NCBI GenBank assembly: GCA_964370625.1
Contig: CAYJKB010000078.1
Span: forward strand, 1-5,127
Direction of reading: 5' to 3'
Source: CAYJKB01 sp964370625
GTDB taxonomy: Bacteria > Bacillota > Clostridia > Oscillospirales > Butyricicoccaceae
DNA length: 5,127 bases
The translations under genes were made by a program, and so were the position numbers. Below, piece by piece: positions 1-5,127 of this stretch (position 1 is the first letter of the stretch; every line of letters starts with the position of its first letter). The notes under the pieces were generated by a model. That model did not search any database, was not told the origin of the DNA, and worked only from the letters and a program-made list of their open reading frames with translations.

Positions 1-210
1 GCTATTAACTTTCATAATATCATCAAGGGAAGCTGCTTCAGTGGCTGTATCAAGTGTACCCAGTGCGAATTGAATTTTTTCAGCTTCAGCATTTAAGATA
101 TGGGCTAAACTTAATTCTTCCATACCAATAGATGAAAGTATGATATTTACTGCATCATCTCGAGTTACATTAATATCAGCGTTTAAATCAGGAATTGTTG
201 GCATTGACAT
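1..210 (-). CDS. Small conserved hypothetical protein, EELxLAHIxNAE-motif family (C-terminal part beyond the left edge)
   Basis: The first 70 codons of a gene that runs off the left edge of the window. The start is the ATG at 210, preceded by AAAGGGG (221-227) at 10 bases. The protein begins MSMPTIPDLN, then has an amphipathic stretch and the motif EELSLAHILNAEAEKIQ (residues 31-47), followed by a segment rich in Ala, Thr and Asp. The same motif occurs in the plus-strand protein at 1361-1765 (12 identities over these 17 positions), so the two are paralogs. From memory, small proteins with this motif are common in spore-forming Firmicutes, sometimes joined to collagen-like repeats, and a spore-surface role has been suspected; that is recollection plus inference, not shown here. 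No collagen-like repeat is visible in the part present. It lies 87 bases downstream of the 298-1227 gene on the same strand, so co-transcription is possible. I found no convincing promoter or terminator in the gap. Confidence 0.85.
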   Translation of the reverse strand, partial: MSMPTIPDLNADINVTRDDAVNIILSSIGMEELSLAHILNAEAEKIQFALGTLDTATEAASLDDIMKVNS

Positions 211-297
211 AATTATTTTTCCCCTTTGAATTTAAATTTTTATTATTGAATTTTTTTTGCTATAGGATATACTATTCAAGCGTTATAATAAGTGTTA

Positions 298-1227
298 CTA
301 ATCTATTTCACCTATATATTCACTTAATATTTCATGAAACTTATAAATTTTACTATCTTTTGCTGATTTTTCTTCAAAATTCTCCAATTTTTCTTTAATT
401 AACACTGAAAGGTAATAACATTTATCTATGAATTTAAAATGAAGTTTTGTAATTTCAGGGTATAATTCACTTATCTTCTCTTTTAATTTTTGTTCTATAT
501 TAATGCTATCTGTTCGTTTTGCATTTAACCTTGCACCTAATGCCACCATATGATTTTTCTTTCCATTCCAATCAATAGAATATTTATATTTTTGCTTCAA
601 TGCAACTATAGTTTCAGAGAATTTAATGATTTCATCTGACAATTTATTTTGATTAATTATAAATTCATTCATTTCATCTAAAATTTCATTTATAAATTTA
701 TTATTTTCTTCATAATCTAAATAAATCGATTTAATTTCAATATCATCATAAATTTCTTCTATTTTTTTATTTATTTCTGTTAAAATGAAAAATTCTTCAT
801 TAATAATCTTCATATCTTGATTAAATTTTTCAAAATCTCGAAATTTTATTTCTATATTTGAATGAGATAAATTTTTAATTTTATCTAATATATCTAAAAT
901 CATTTCACGAGTTACAATTGTATTTTGATATTCCATCAACTTTTTATTTAAACTATCTATCACTTTTATAAAACCACTTCTTTTAGGATTAGAATTATAA
1001 GTTAAACTATTAAGTAAACTTACTTCTTCTGTCAAATATTCAACTTTTGTCATATCTTTCATCAATTCAATTAATATCTGTGATGGCTTAAAAATATCTA
1101 TTTCATTTTCATTATAAATTGGCTCTATATTTTCTGCTTCATTCTCTAATTTAACTTTATTCATATTTTGATTTTCCAAAAAAATTTTTTTCTCATTCTT
1201 ACTTATAATTTTAGAAAAAATCCCCAT
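298..1227 (-). CDS. Uncharacterised coiled-coil-like protein, 309 aa, very AT-rich
   Basis: I do not recognise the family. The protein is highly charged and rich in Lys, Glu, Ile and Asn, with long helical stretches and heptad-like spacing of Ile/Leu (roughly residues 45-90 and 110-220). There is no signal peptide, membrane segment or visible catalytic motif, so a cytoplasmic structural or scaffold-like protein is the most one can infer. A less helical patch containing YSIDWNGKKNHMVALGARLN (about residues 224-243) breaks the coil and may be the most specific part. The ATG at 1227 was chosen because GGAGG lies 5 bases upstream and the likely promoter -10 is at 1271-1276; an in-frame ATG at 1260 has no ribosome site and would sit at about the transcription start. 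G+C is strikingly low (8 of 60 bases at 661-720, against 25 of 60 at 3841-3900 in the hydrolase gene), which may mean acquisition or weak constraint. It lies between two paralogous small genes. Confidence 0.85.
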   Translation of the reverse strand: MGIFSKIISKNEKKIFLENQNMNKVKLENEAENIEPIYNENEIDIFKPSQILIELMKDMTKVEYLTEEVSLLNSLTYNSNPKRSGFIKVIDSLNKKLMEYQNTIVTREMILDILDKIKNLSHSNIEIKFRDFEKFNQDMKIINEEFFILTEINKKIEEIYDDIEIKSIYLDYEENNKFINEILDEMNEFIINQNKLSDEIIKFSETIVALKQKYKYSIDWNGKKNHMVALGARLNAKRTDSINIEQKLKEKISELYPEITKLHFKFIDKCYYLSVLIKEKLENFEEKSAKDSKIYKFHEILSEYIGEID

Positions 1228-1270
1228 ATTATCCTCCACAAAACCATCATTAATTAACATTCTTTATTAC

Positions 1271-1301
1271 ATTATATAAATTAAAACTTTTTTGGTGTCA
1301 T
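1271..1301 (-). promoter_or_regulatory. Probable promoter of the 298-1227 coiled-coil gene
   Basis: On the minus strand a perfect -10 TATAAT (1271-1276) lies downstream of ATGACA (1296-1301), with a 19-base spacer that is longer than the usual 17. Transcription would start near 1264. That leaves a leader of about 37 bases before the ATG at 1227 and argues against the upstream ATG at 1260. The -10 is strong, but the region is AT-rich and the -35 assignment is weak. Confidence 0.45.
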
Positions 1302-1321
1302 CTATTTAATTGTTATATCAT
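1292..1321 (+). promoter_or_regulatory. Possible promoter of the 134-residue Cys-tailed gene
   Basis: TTGGTG (1292-1297) and TATCAT (1316-1321) are separated by 18 bases and point towards the gene at 1361. Both boxes match the sigma-A consensus only partly. They overlap the divergent promoter for the coiled-coil gene, so the two genes may share a control region. A sporulation-sigma promoter would also be plausible for this family, but I could not find a clean match to one. Confidence 0.25.
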
Positions 1322-1360
1322 ATTCTGTAATATTAATTTTATTTAAAGGAGATTATAATT

Positions 1361-1765
1361 ATGGGTATGCCACAAATTCCTCCTCGCAATCATAAACCTG
1401 AAATATGTGAAGTTGTAACGAGTTTAATTGAAGCTGTAGCTATTGAAGAACTTGCTATCGCACATATAATTAATGCTGAAGGCGAAAAACTTCAAGAAGT
1501 GATTAAAAAATTTGCTCATTGTCACCTTTCCTTTGAAGAACTTGAAAAAATTTATAAAAATACTAATTTGTTAATGAATAACTTAATTATGAAAGAATGG
1601 ATTTTACTTTCAAAAATGAATTCTGCACTTGATATTTATCAAGTAATGGACGGAAGTTGCAAATCTAAAGATTGTAAATGTGGAAAAAATAAAGTTTGTG
1701 CAGATAATGATAATAATTCTTATGAACCCTGTAAATTTTGCGGAAACCCTTTTAATAACCAGTAA
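1361..1765 (+). CDS. Small EELxIAHIxNAE-motif protein with Cys-rich tail, 134 aa
   Basis: A complete small protein, started at the ATG at 1361 behind AAAGGAG (1345-1351, 9 bases away). The N-terminus MGMPQIPPRN and the motif EELAIAHIINAEGEKLQ (residues 29-45) mark it as a paralog of the gene at 1-210. The middle (about 55-95) is predicted helical. The last 35 residues are different in character: six Cys at 100, 105, 107, 113, 124 and 127, including CKCG and a final CKFCGNPF that resembles a zinc-ribbon knuckle; two more Cys are at 16 and 54. This suggests metal binding or disulfide cross-linking, as in some spore-coat proteins, but neither is demonstrated. There is no signal peptide or membrane segment. 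It is transcribed alone, divergent from the coiled-coil gene, and ends at a shared bidirectional terminator. The family link to spore surfaces is recollection and inference; the function is unknown. Confidence 0.85.
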   Translation: MGMPQIPPRNHKPEICEVVTSLIEAVAIEELAIAHIINAEGEKLQEVIKKFAHCHLSFEELEKIYKNTNLLMNNLIMKEWILLSKMNSALDIYQVMDGSCKSKDCKCGKNKVCADNDNNSYEPCKFCGNPFNNQ

Positions 1766-1781
1766 TTAATCGAAAAAACAC

Positions 1782-1812
1782 AAAAACAGCCTAACAAAAT
1801 AGGCTGTTTTTT
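1782..1812. terminator. Bidirectional intrinsic terminator between convergent genes
   Basis: CAGCCTA (1787-1793) pairs with TAGGCTG (1800-1806) around the loop ACAAAA. The stem is extended by A:T pairs, with an A-run before it and a T-run (1807-1812) after it. It therefore reads as a Rho-independent terminator in both directions. It ends the 134-residue gene (stop at 1765) on the plus strand and the lemA operon (stop at 1821) on the minus strand. Confidence 0.92.
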
Positions 1813-1820
1813 ATATTCAA

Positions 1821-2372
1821 TTAAATTGACATATCCATATCAACATCAGATAATTTATGCACTTCTGTAGTTTCGAAAAAGTCTCTTTGTTGAAGGGCTA
1901 ATGCATTTGCCACTAATCTAGATGGGAAATTTACAATCATTGTATTGAGTAAAGTAATATTTCCGTTATAAATTCGTCTTGCTGCTTGGATATTATTTTC
2001 TAAATCCCAAATTGCTTTGCTAAGTGTTTGAAACTGTTCGTGTGCTTTTAATTGTGGATAAGATTCTACAACTAAGTTAATTTTCTCAAGCAATGCTGTC
2101 ATTTGTTTATCAGCATTCTTAAGCTCATCAACAGACATACCGCTCCTAACTGCTGAAATTTCTACAAAAACTTCATGTTCATGTTTTGCATATTGTTTAC
2201 AGATATCACGCATCTTTGTAAGAGTATCATAACGTCTAATTAAAATCACATCAATATCCGATGCACTCTCATCCACTTTGATTACTAATCGATTAAGCTT
2301 ATTTTCTGTATTAATCTTCCAATATACACCTGCTACTATTAGTAACACAAACATTATTGCAATAATTTCCAT
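1821..2372 (-). CDS. lemA: LemA family membrane protein, 183 aa
   Basis: A LemA-family protein of normal length. Residues 3-18 form one N-terminal membrane segment, and the rest is a helical domain. Family signatures are visible in order: an Asn-rich start of the helical region with RRYDTLTKMRDICKQY (46-61), VESYPQLKA (102-110), ENNIQAARRIYNGNIT (125-140) and FPSRLVA (149-155). LemA proteins are anchored to the membrane by this single helix; their biochemical role is not established, although LemA was first noted as a source of a Listeria antigenic peptide. The ATG at 2372 follows AAGAGGAG (2381-2388) at 8 bases. It is the second gene of a two-gene operon, 23 bases after the DUF3137 gene, with no promoter visible between them. 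The pairing with DUF3137 is a recurring arrangement and supports a shared envelope function. The operon ends at the terminator just past its stop codon. Confidence 0.95.
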   Translation of the reverse strand: MEIIAIMFVLLIVAGVYWKINTENKLNRLVIKVDESASDIDVILIRRYDTLTKMRDICKQYAKHEHEVFVEISAVRSGMSVDELKNADKQMTALLEKINLVVESYPQLKAHEQFQTLSKAIWDLENNIQAARRIYNGNITLLNTMIVNFPSRLVANALALQQRDFFETTEVHKLSDVDMDMSI

Positions 2373-2395
2373 TTATATAACTCCTCTTAAATAAA

Positions 2396-3613
2396 TTAAT
2401 CTCTTCTAAGACTAGGTGCTTTAAAATTTTTCATATCTCTTTCCATTGAAATTTTAAGTGTTTTTGGTATATAATCAAGTATATCTGCCATTTGTTTTAT
2501 ATCTGTTGCTGCTGTAAAATACTGTTCTTCGATAGTTTTTCCTGAAAAATATTCAATTTCAAATCTATCTCTGTTCGGTGAATTTATAAACAGATATAAG
2601 CTATCACCATTAAATAAAAACAACATTTTTTTATTCACAGTTTGATATATTCTTGAAATATTATCAATCAATACAGGTGATAGTATTTTTTGTGCGTTAT
2701 GCGCATCTCTTGTATATACATCAAAAATTTGATTAAATACTTCTGATTCCGTTTCGATAAAATCTTTTCTTTCTATGCCAATTTTTTTATCAAAATCAGT
2801 AAGCACATCACGTATATTCGGAAACCCAGTTGTAACTATTAATAACCTATTCGAATATGATGGGTTTTCAAATTTATATGCAATACCTGAAAAAATATCT
2901 TCATATGTATAATATTCACCATTTCTACTTCTTTTAGTTTTTTCATTTTTAATTTGTAAATCACAACAGAAAAATTTAATATCATTTCGTTTTCCTGTAA
3001 TTAAATCATTTCCTTCAACATAATTTATATTACTAAATAACCCCAAAGTATAAATTTCGCCTGCTGGCAAGCTTCCTTCAAGGTTTAATGTTACATCTTC
3101 AAAATACTTATTTAGTTCATCTTCTATAAGTGAACGTTTAAACCAAATACTAAGCACATTAGCGTCATTTTCAACGGGATATATGAATTTATTTAAAACA
3201 AAAGGAAATGAAAAAATAGCTGGATATAGCAAATAAAGGGCAAGTATATTTAAAACTTCAATAGGCCCATGTAATGAAAATAGAAAAAATCCAACGCTAG
3301 CAAACACTGCACCCCAACGTTTTATTTTTTCAATCAAAATTGACATTCGTTTTTGTTCATATGGAACAAGTTTTGGTATTCTTATAGATAAATCTTCTAT
3401 TCTTGCTCTTTGGTTTATTAAATCAATAATTAATACAATTCCATTCACTGCAACATATAGCACAAATGTAACTGGCACGACTTTAATGATAAAATATAAA
3501 AATTCATAAAAATCTCTTAAATCCCTCATGTCATTTAACCAAGTTGCTAATGCAACAATTATTAGACATATATAAAAAATTTTATTATGAAATGATTTAA
3601 GTCCTTGTGGCAT
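2396..3613 (-). CDS. DUF3137 family membrane protein, 405 aa
   Basis: A membrane protein of the DUF3137 family, whose function is unknown. The N-terminal third has about four hydrophobic segments (roughly residues 12-27, 41-65, 100-115 and 118-140), with a charged region at 66-99. The C-terminal soluble domain shows family hallmarks: GNDLITGKRNDIKFF (201-215), FSGIAYKFEN (241-250), a stretch at 287-313 with ETESEVF, DVYTRDAHNAQ and ILSP as key parts, and LFNGDSLYLFI (333-343). The start is the ATG at 3613, with AAGAGGTG (3620-3627) 6 bases upstream. A GTG at 3622 in the same frame is part of that ribosome site, so it is rejected as a start. It is the first gene of an operon with lemA, a neighbourhood often seen for this family, which suggests that the two proteins act together at the membrane (inference). 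Confidence 0.92.
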   Translation of the reverse strand: MPQGLKSFHNKIFYICLIIVALATWLNDMRDLRDFYEFLYFIIKVVPVTFVLYVAVNGIVLIIDLINQRARIEDLSIRIPKLVPYEQKRMSILIEKIKRWGAVFASVGFFLFSLHGPIEVLNILALYLLYPAIFSFPFVLNKFIYPVENDANVLSIWFKRSLIEDELNKYFEDVTLNLEGSLPAGEIYTLGLFSNINYVEGNDLITGKRNDIKFFCCDLQIKNEKTKRSRNGEYYTYEDIFSGIAYKFENPSYSNRLLIVTTGFPNIRDVLTDFDKKIGIERKDFIETESEVFNQIFDVYTRDAHNAQKILSPVLIDNISRIYQTVNKKMLFLFNGDSLYLFINSPNRDRFEIEYFSGKTIEEQYFTAATDIKQMADILDYIPKTLKISMERDMKNFKAPSLRRD

Positions 3614-3631
3614 GATTCTCACCTCTTGCCA

Positions 3632-3660
3632 ATTATATCATAATTTACAAATAAAAACAA
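3632..3660 (-). promoter_or_regulatory. Sigma-A promoter of the DUF3137-lemA operon
   Basis: On the minus strand TTGTTT (3655-3660) and TATAAT (3632-3637) are exactly 17 bases apart, and the -10 is extended (TGATATAAT). Transcription should begin near 3625, only about 12 bases before the ATG at 3613. The leader would then barely contain the ribosome site, which is unusually short. The -35 lies within the T-rich tail of the preceding terminator. Confidence 0.8.
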
Positions 3661-3668
3661 ATAAAAAC
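3649..3668. repeat. Tandem 10-base repeat in the terminator tail
   Basis: AAATAAAAAC occurs twice in direct succession (3649-3658 and 3659-3668). Read on the minus strand it forms the U-rich tail of the terminator at 3663-3694 and supplies the -35 of the next promoter. It is low-complexity sequence and may simply be a local duplication. Confidence 0.7.
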
Positions 3669-3694
3669 TGTAGAATAGCTATCCTACAGTTTTT
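3663..3694 (-). terminator. Intrinsic terminator of the hydrolase operon
   Basis: AAAAACTGTAG (3663-3673) pairs perfectly with CTACAGTTTTT (3684-3694) over 11 base pairs around a 10-base loop that itself contains the palindrome ATAGCTAT. On the minus strand the stem is followed by T-rich sequence. It lies 16 bases past the stop of the NlpC/P60 gene at 3711. The A-rich other side also gives it some capacity in the plus direction, but no plus-strand gene ends here. Confidence 0.9.
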
Positions 3695-3710
3695 AAAAGA
3701 AAATTTAGGC

Positions 3711-4628
3711 TTAATCAAATATAATTCTACCAGAGCCAATATAGTGCTTTGCGTAGTAATTATCTGCAAGGTTGCTATAAGTTACTTGTCCAGCTCCTGA
3801 AGAGCCGTGAATAAAGTCTCCGCCACCCACATAGATACCAACATGTCCTACTTTAGAACCAGAGCTTGATGTGCTAAAGAATACAAGGTCTCCTGGAAGT
3901 AGTTCTGATCTATCAATTTTTGTGATTGCTGAATACATTGAAGCAGAAGAACGAGGAAGTGAATAGCCAAACTCATTAATTACATATGTAACAAATCCAG
4001 AACAGTCAAAGCTGTTAGGGCCTGTAGCACCGTAAACATAAGGATCTCCTAATTGTGTTGCACCGAAGTCAATCATTTGTTGACGAACAGAGCTTGTACC
4101 ACTTGCAGTTCTATTTACATCGCCACCACGAGATACTGTTGCATCACGTTGAGTGATTTGTAGGTAATCTGGGTGTACATAACAAGCTTTACCGTTAATA
4201 TTAACTTGATACCAACCTTGTTTTACACCTGTTACTTCTACTATTTGACCAGCTGAAAGACGAGTTACAACTTCGCCTGTTTCAGATGGGTAATTTCTTA
4301 CGTTAAGTGTGCCAGATTCTATAGTTACGATACCGTTACCTACAAAATAATCACAATCTTCGATTGCTGTTAAAAATTCTGAACTAATAAATCCTGTATC
4401 ACCATTATATGATACTTTTGCCCAGCCATTGTCTGCAACATAATGTACAGCAAATTTTCCACTGTTTGGAATTTGAGCTAAGATGCTAGCTTCTGTGTTT
4501 GGTTCTTGTCTTAGATTTAATGAAGTTGCTGAAGTTGTCCCTGTGCTTAATGCAAAAGCAGAAGTAAACATCATCATTGAAGTTAAAATTGAAAGTCCGA
4601 ATAATTTAATTGCGAATGATAATTTCAT
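3711..4628 (-). CDS. Secreted SH3-domain NlpC/P60 peptidoglycan hydrolase, 305 aa
   Basis: An exported cell-wall endopeptidase. A signal peptide (residues 1-27, ending near AFA) is followed by two bacterial SH3 domains (about 37-88 and 106-157, each starting with an LNLR- or LNVR-type motif and carrying a GW). A short Ser/Thr/Gly-rich linker (about 160-180) leads into an NlpC/P60 domain (181-305). The catalytic Cys209 is in FDCSGFV, the general-base His262 in GHVGIYVGGG, and the third polar residue is His274 in FIHGSS, so the C40 triad is intact. Family members cut stem-peptide bonds, typically gamma-D-Glu to diamino acid; SH3 domains bind the wall. The exact bond cannot be read from sequence. 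GAGGAG (4640-4645) lies 11 bases before the ATG, slightly far. It is the second gene of an operon, 39 bases after the 98-residue gene. G+C is much higher than in the coiled-coil gene. Confidence 0.95.
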   Translation of the reverse strand: MKLSFAIKLFGLSILTSMMMFTSAFALSTGTTSATSLNLRQEPNTEASILAQIPNSGKFAVHYVADNGWAKVSYNGDTGFISSEFLTAIEDCDYFVGNGIVTIESGTLNVRNYPSETGEVVTRLSAGQIVEVTGVKQGWYQVNINGKACYVHPDYLQITQRDATVSRGGDVNRTASGTSSVRQQMIDFGATQLGDPYVYGATGPNSFDCSGFVTYVINEFGYSLPRSSASMYSAITKIDRSELLPGDLVFFSTSSSGSKVGHVGIYVGGGDFIHGSSGAGQVTYSNLADNYYAKHYIGSGRIIFD

Positions 4629-4667
4629 TTTTCTTATTTCTCCTCGATTTTTGGTATTCTTTTTATC

Positions 4668-4964
4668 TTAGTTTTTTCCTGTAACTGCACGATTTAGCCA
4701 GATATACGCAATATCCATTGCATTATAAAGTCCTTCTTTTTGAGTTCCTTTTACAATGCGATCTTTTGCGCTTGCATTAGGGTCTGTCAGCTGTAATTGA
4801 ACTGCTACTTTACCTGATACAGACAAATCATCTTGTGATGTGCTTTCCAAAACTTGAAGCATAATAATATATTGATCTTCTGGATTACCATAAAAAATTA
4901 TGTTGTCTTTACGAAGAAGTGGATACCCTTTATATGATAATGGTAAATTTGTTGTTTGTGACAT
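4668..4964 (-). CDS. Small conserved-type hypothetical protein, 98 aa
   Basis: A small soluble protein with no signal peptide, membrane segment or cysteines. It begins MSQTTNLPLSYKGYPLLRKD and continues with NIIFYGNPEDQYIIMLQVLE, a beta-rich pattern, then KVAVQLQLTDPN and a C-terminal helix that includes GLYNAMDIAYIWLNRAV (78-94). The text resembles short hypothetical proteins I recall from Clostridia, but I cannot name a family or function. The ATG at 4964 follows a perfect AGGAGG (4971-4976) at 6 bases. An in-frame TTG at 5000 would lie upstream of this ribosome site and is rejected. It is the first gene of the operon with the NlpC/P60 hydrolase, so it may have a related job at the cell wall or be co-regulated only by position. 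Confidence 0.88.
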   Translation of the reverse strand: MSQTTNLPLSYKGYPLLRKDNIIFYGNPEDQYIIMLQVLESTSQDDLSVSGKVAVQLQLTDPNASAKDRIVKGTQKEGLYNAMDIAYIWLNRAVTGKN

Positions 4965-4982
4965 ATCAAACCTCCTATTTAA

Positions 4983-4998
4983 GTTACAAAACGGTAAC
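4983..4998. repeat. Small inverted repeat in the 98-aa gene leader
   Basis: GTTAC (4983-4987) and GTAAC (4994-4998) form a perfect 5-base inverted repeat around a 6-base spacer, between the promoter and the ribosome site of the 98-residue gene. It could be a weak operator or leader hairpin, but a stem this short may be chance. Confidence 0.35.
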
Positions 4999-5013
4999 AA
5001 CGCTATGTTTCAA

Positions 5014-5042
5014 AGTATATCATATATATAAAATATTGTCAA
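5014..5042 (-). promoter_or_regulatory. Sigma-A promoter of the small protein-hydrolase operon
   Basis: On the minus strand a perfect -35 TTGACA (5037-5042) and TATACT (5014-5019) are separated by 17 bases, with an extended TG before the -10. Transcription would start near 5007, giving a leader of about 43 bases before the ATG at 4964. This is the strongest promoter in the window and fits high constitutive expression. Confidence 0.9.
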
Positions 5043-5070
5043 ACAAATTATAATTATTAATATAATGTTT

Positions 5071-5089
5071 ACAAATGATAGTCATTGTC
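5071..5089. promoter_or_regulatory. Fur-box-like operator
   Basis: These 19 bases match the classical Fur box GATAATGATAATCATTATC at 14 positions and the 7-1-7 core TGATAATCATTATCA at 12 of 15. The site overlaps the -35 of a possible rightward promoter, the expected geometry for iron-dependent repression. It is about 29 bases upstream of the -35 of the leftward operon. Fur binding is inferred from sequence only. Confidence 0.45.
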
Positions 5090-5113
5090 CACAATTCACA
5101 TTTTAATTATATA
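5085..5113 (+). promoter_or_regulatory. Possible rightward promoter leading out of the window
   Basis: TTGTCC (5085-5090) and TATATA (5108-5113) are 17 bases apart on the plus strand, pointing to a gene beyond the right edge. The -35 overlaps the Fur-like site. The match is moderate and the region AT-rich, so this stands mainly on its overlap with the operator. Confidence 0.4.
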
Positions 5114-5127
5114 GCGTTTTAAATAAA

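Noticed and set aside
211..297. Terminator or promoter between the coiled-coil gene and the left-edge gene
   Set aside because: No stable inverted repeat with a T-run was found. TTGAAT (274-279) has no -10 at a proper distance, and TGAATA there lacks a sigma-G-type partner.
1228..1260. Eleven-residue N-terminal extension of the coiled-coil protein
   Set aside because: The ATG at 1260 has no ribosome site and would sit at about the predicted transcript start, whereas the ATG at 1227 has GGAGG.
1316..1333. Sporulation sigma (E or K) promoter before the 134-residue gene
   Set aside because: A CATA element is present, but the following bases do not fit either consensus and no matching -35 is seen.
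3612..3800. Plus-strand open frame of 62 codons
   Set aside because: It overlaps the end of the hydrolase gene, the terminator and the lemA-operon promoter, lacks a ribosome site and has no recognisable content; a shadow.
4483..4671. Plus-strand open frame of 62 codons
   Set aside because: It is antisense to the signal peptide region of the hydrolase; its hydrophobic look mirrors that signal sequence. No ribosome site or promoter.
4965..5000. TTG-initiated extension of the 98-residue protein
   Set aside because: The extension would translate through the AGGAGG that clearly serves the ATG at 4964.

Overview
The window is low-GC DNA with strong AGGAGG-type ribosome sites, AT-rich intergenic gaps and sigma-A promoters of the TTGACA/TATAAT type. 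It carries a LemA gene next to a DUF3137 gene and a secreted SH3-NlpC/P60 protein. This fits a Firmicute, most likely an anaerobic spore-forming Clostridia member (Lachnospirales-like); the taxon is an inference from gene style, not from a marker gene. It contains no rRNA, tRNA, CRISPR array or insertion sequence. No gene-free stretch exceeds 300 bases; the longest is about 163 bases at the right edge.

Left part (1-1765): three genes. A 5'-partial-in-window small protein on the minus strand (1-210) and a complete 134-residue protein on the plus strand (1361-1765) share a conserved motif of the form EEL-x-(L/I)-AHI-x-NAE-x-EK-(L/I)-Q and a similar MxMPxIP N-terminus, so they are paralogs. Between them lies a very AT-rich, coiled-coil-like gene of unknown family (298-1227, minus). 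The plus-strand paralog has a Cys-rich tail. This block looks like the accessory, least-described part of the window.

Middle (1782-3660): a bidirectional terminator separates the 134-residue gene from a convergent two-gene operon on the minus strand. The operon reads from a strong promoter at about 3632-3660 through a DUF3137 membrane protein (3613-2396) and then a LemA-family membrane protein (2372-1821), 23 bases apart. Such DUF3137/LemA pairs recur in bacteria; their biochemical role is not established.

Right part (3663-5042): a second minus-strand operon starts at a near-consensus TTGACA-N17-TATACT promoter. It encodes a 98-residue conserved-type hypothetical protein (4964-4668), then a secreted cell-wall hydrolase with signal peptide, two SH3 domains and an NlpC/P60 catalytic domain (4628-3711), and ends at a hairpin terminator (3663-3694). 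At the far right edge a Fur-box-like sequence overlaps a possible rightward promoter, suggesting that an iron-regulated gene begins just outside the window.

Overall the right two-thirds is ordinary cell-envelope housekeeping (wall hydrolysis, LemA/DUF3137). The left third holds the less explained material. I do not see a clear defence or mobile system.
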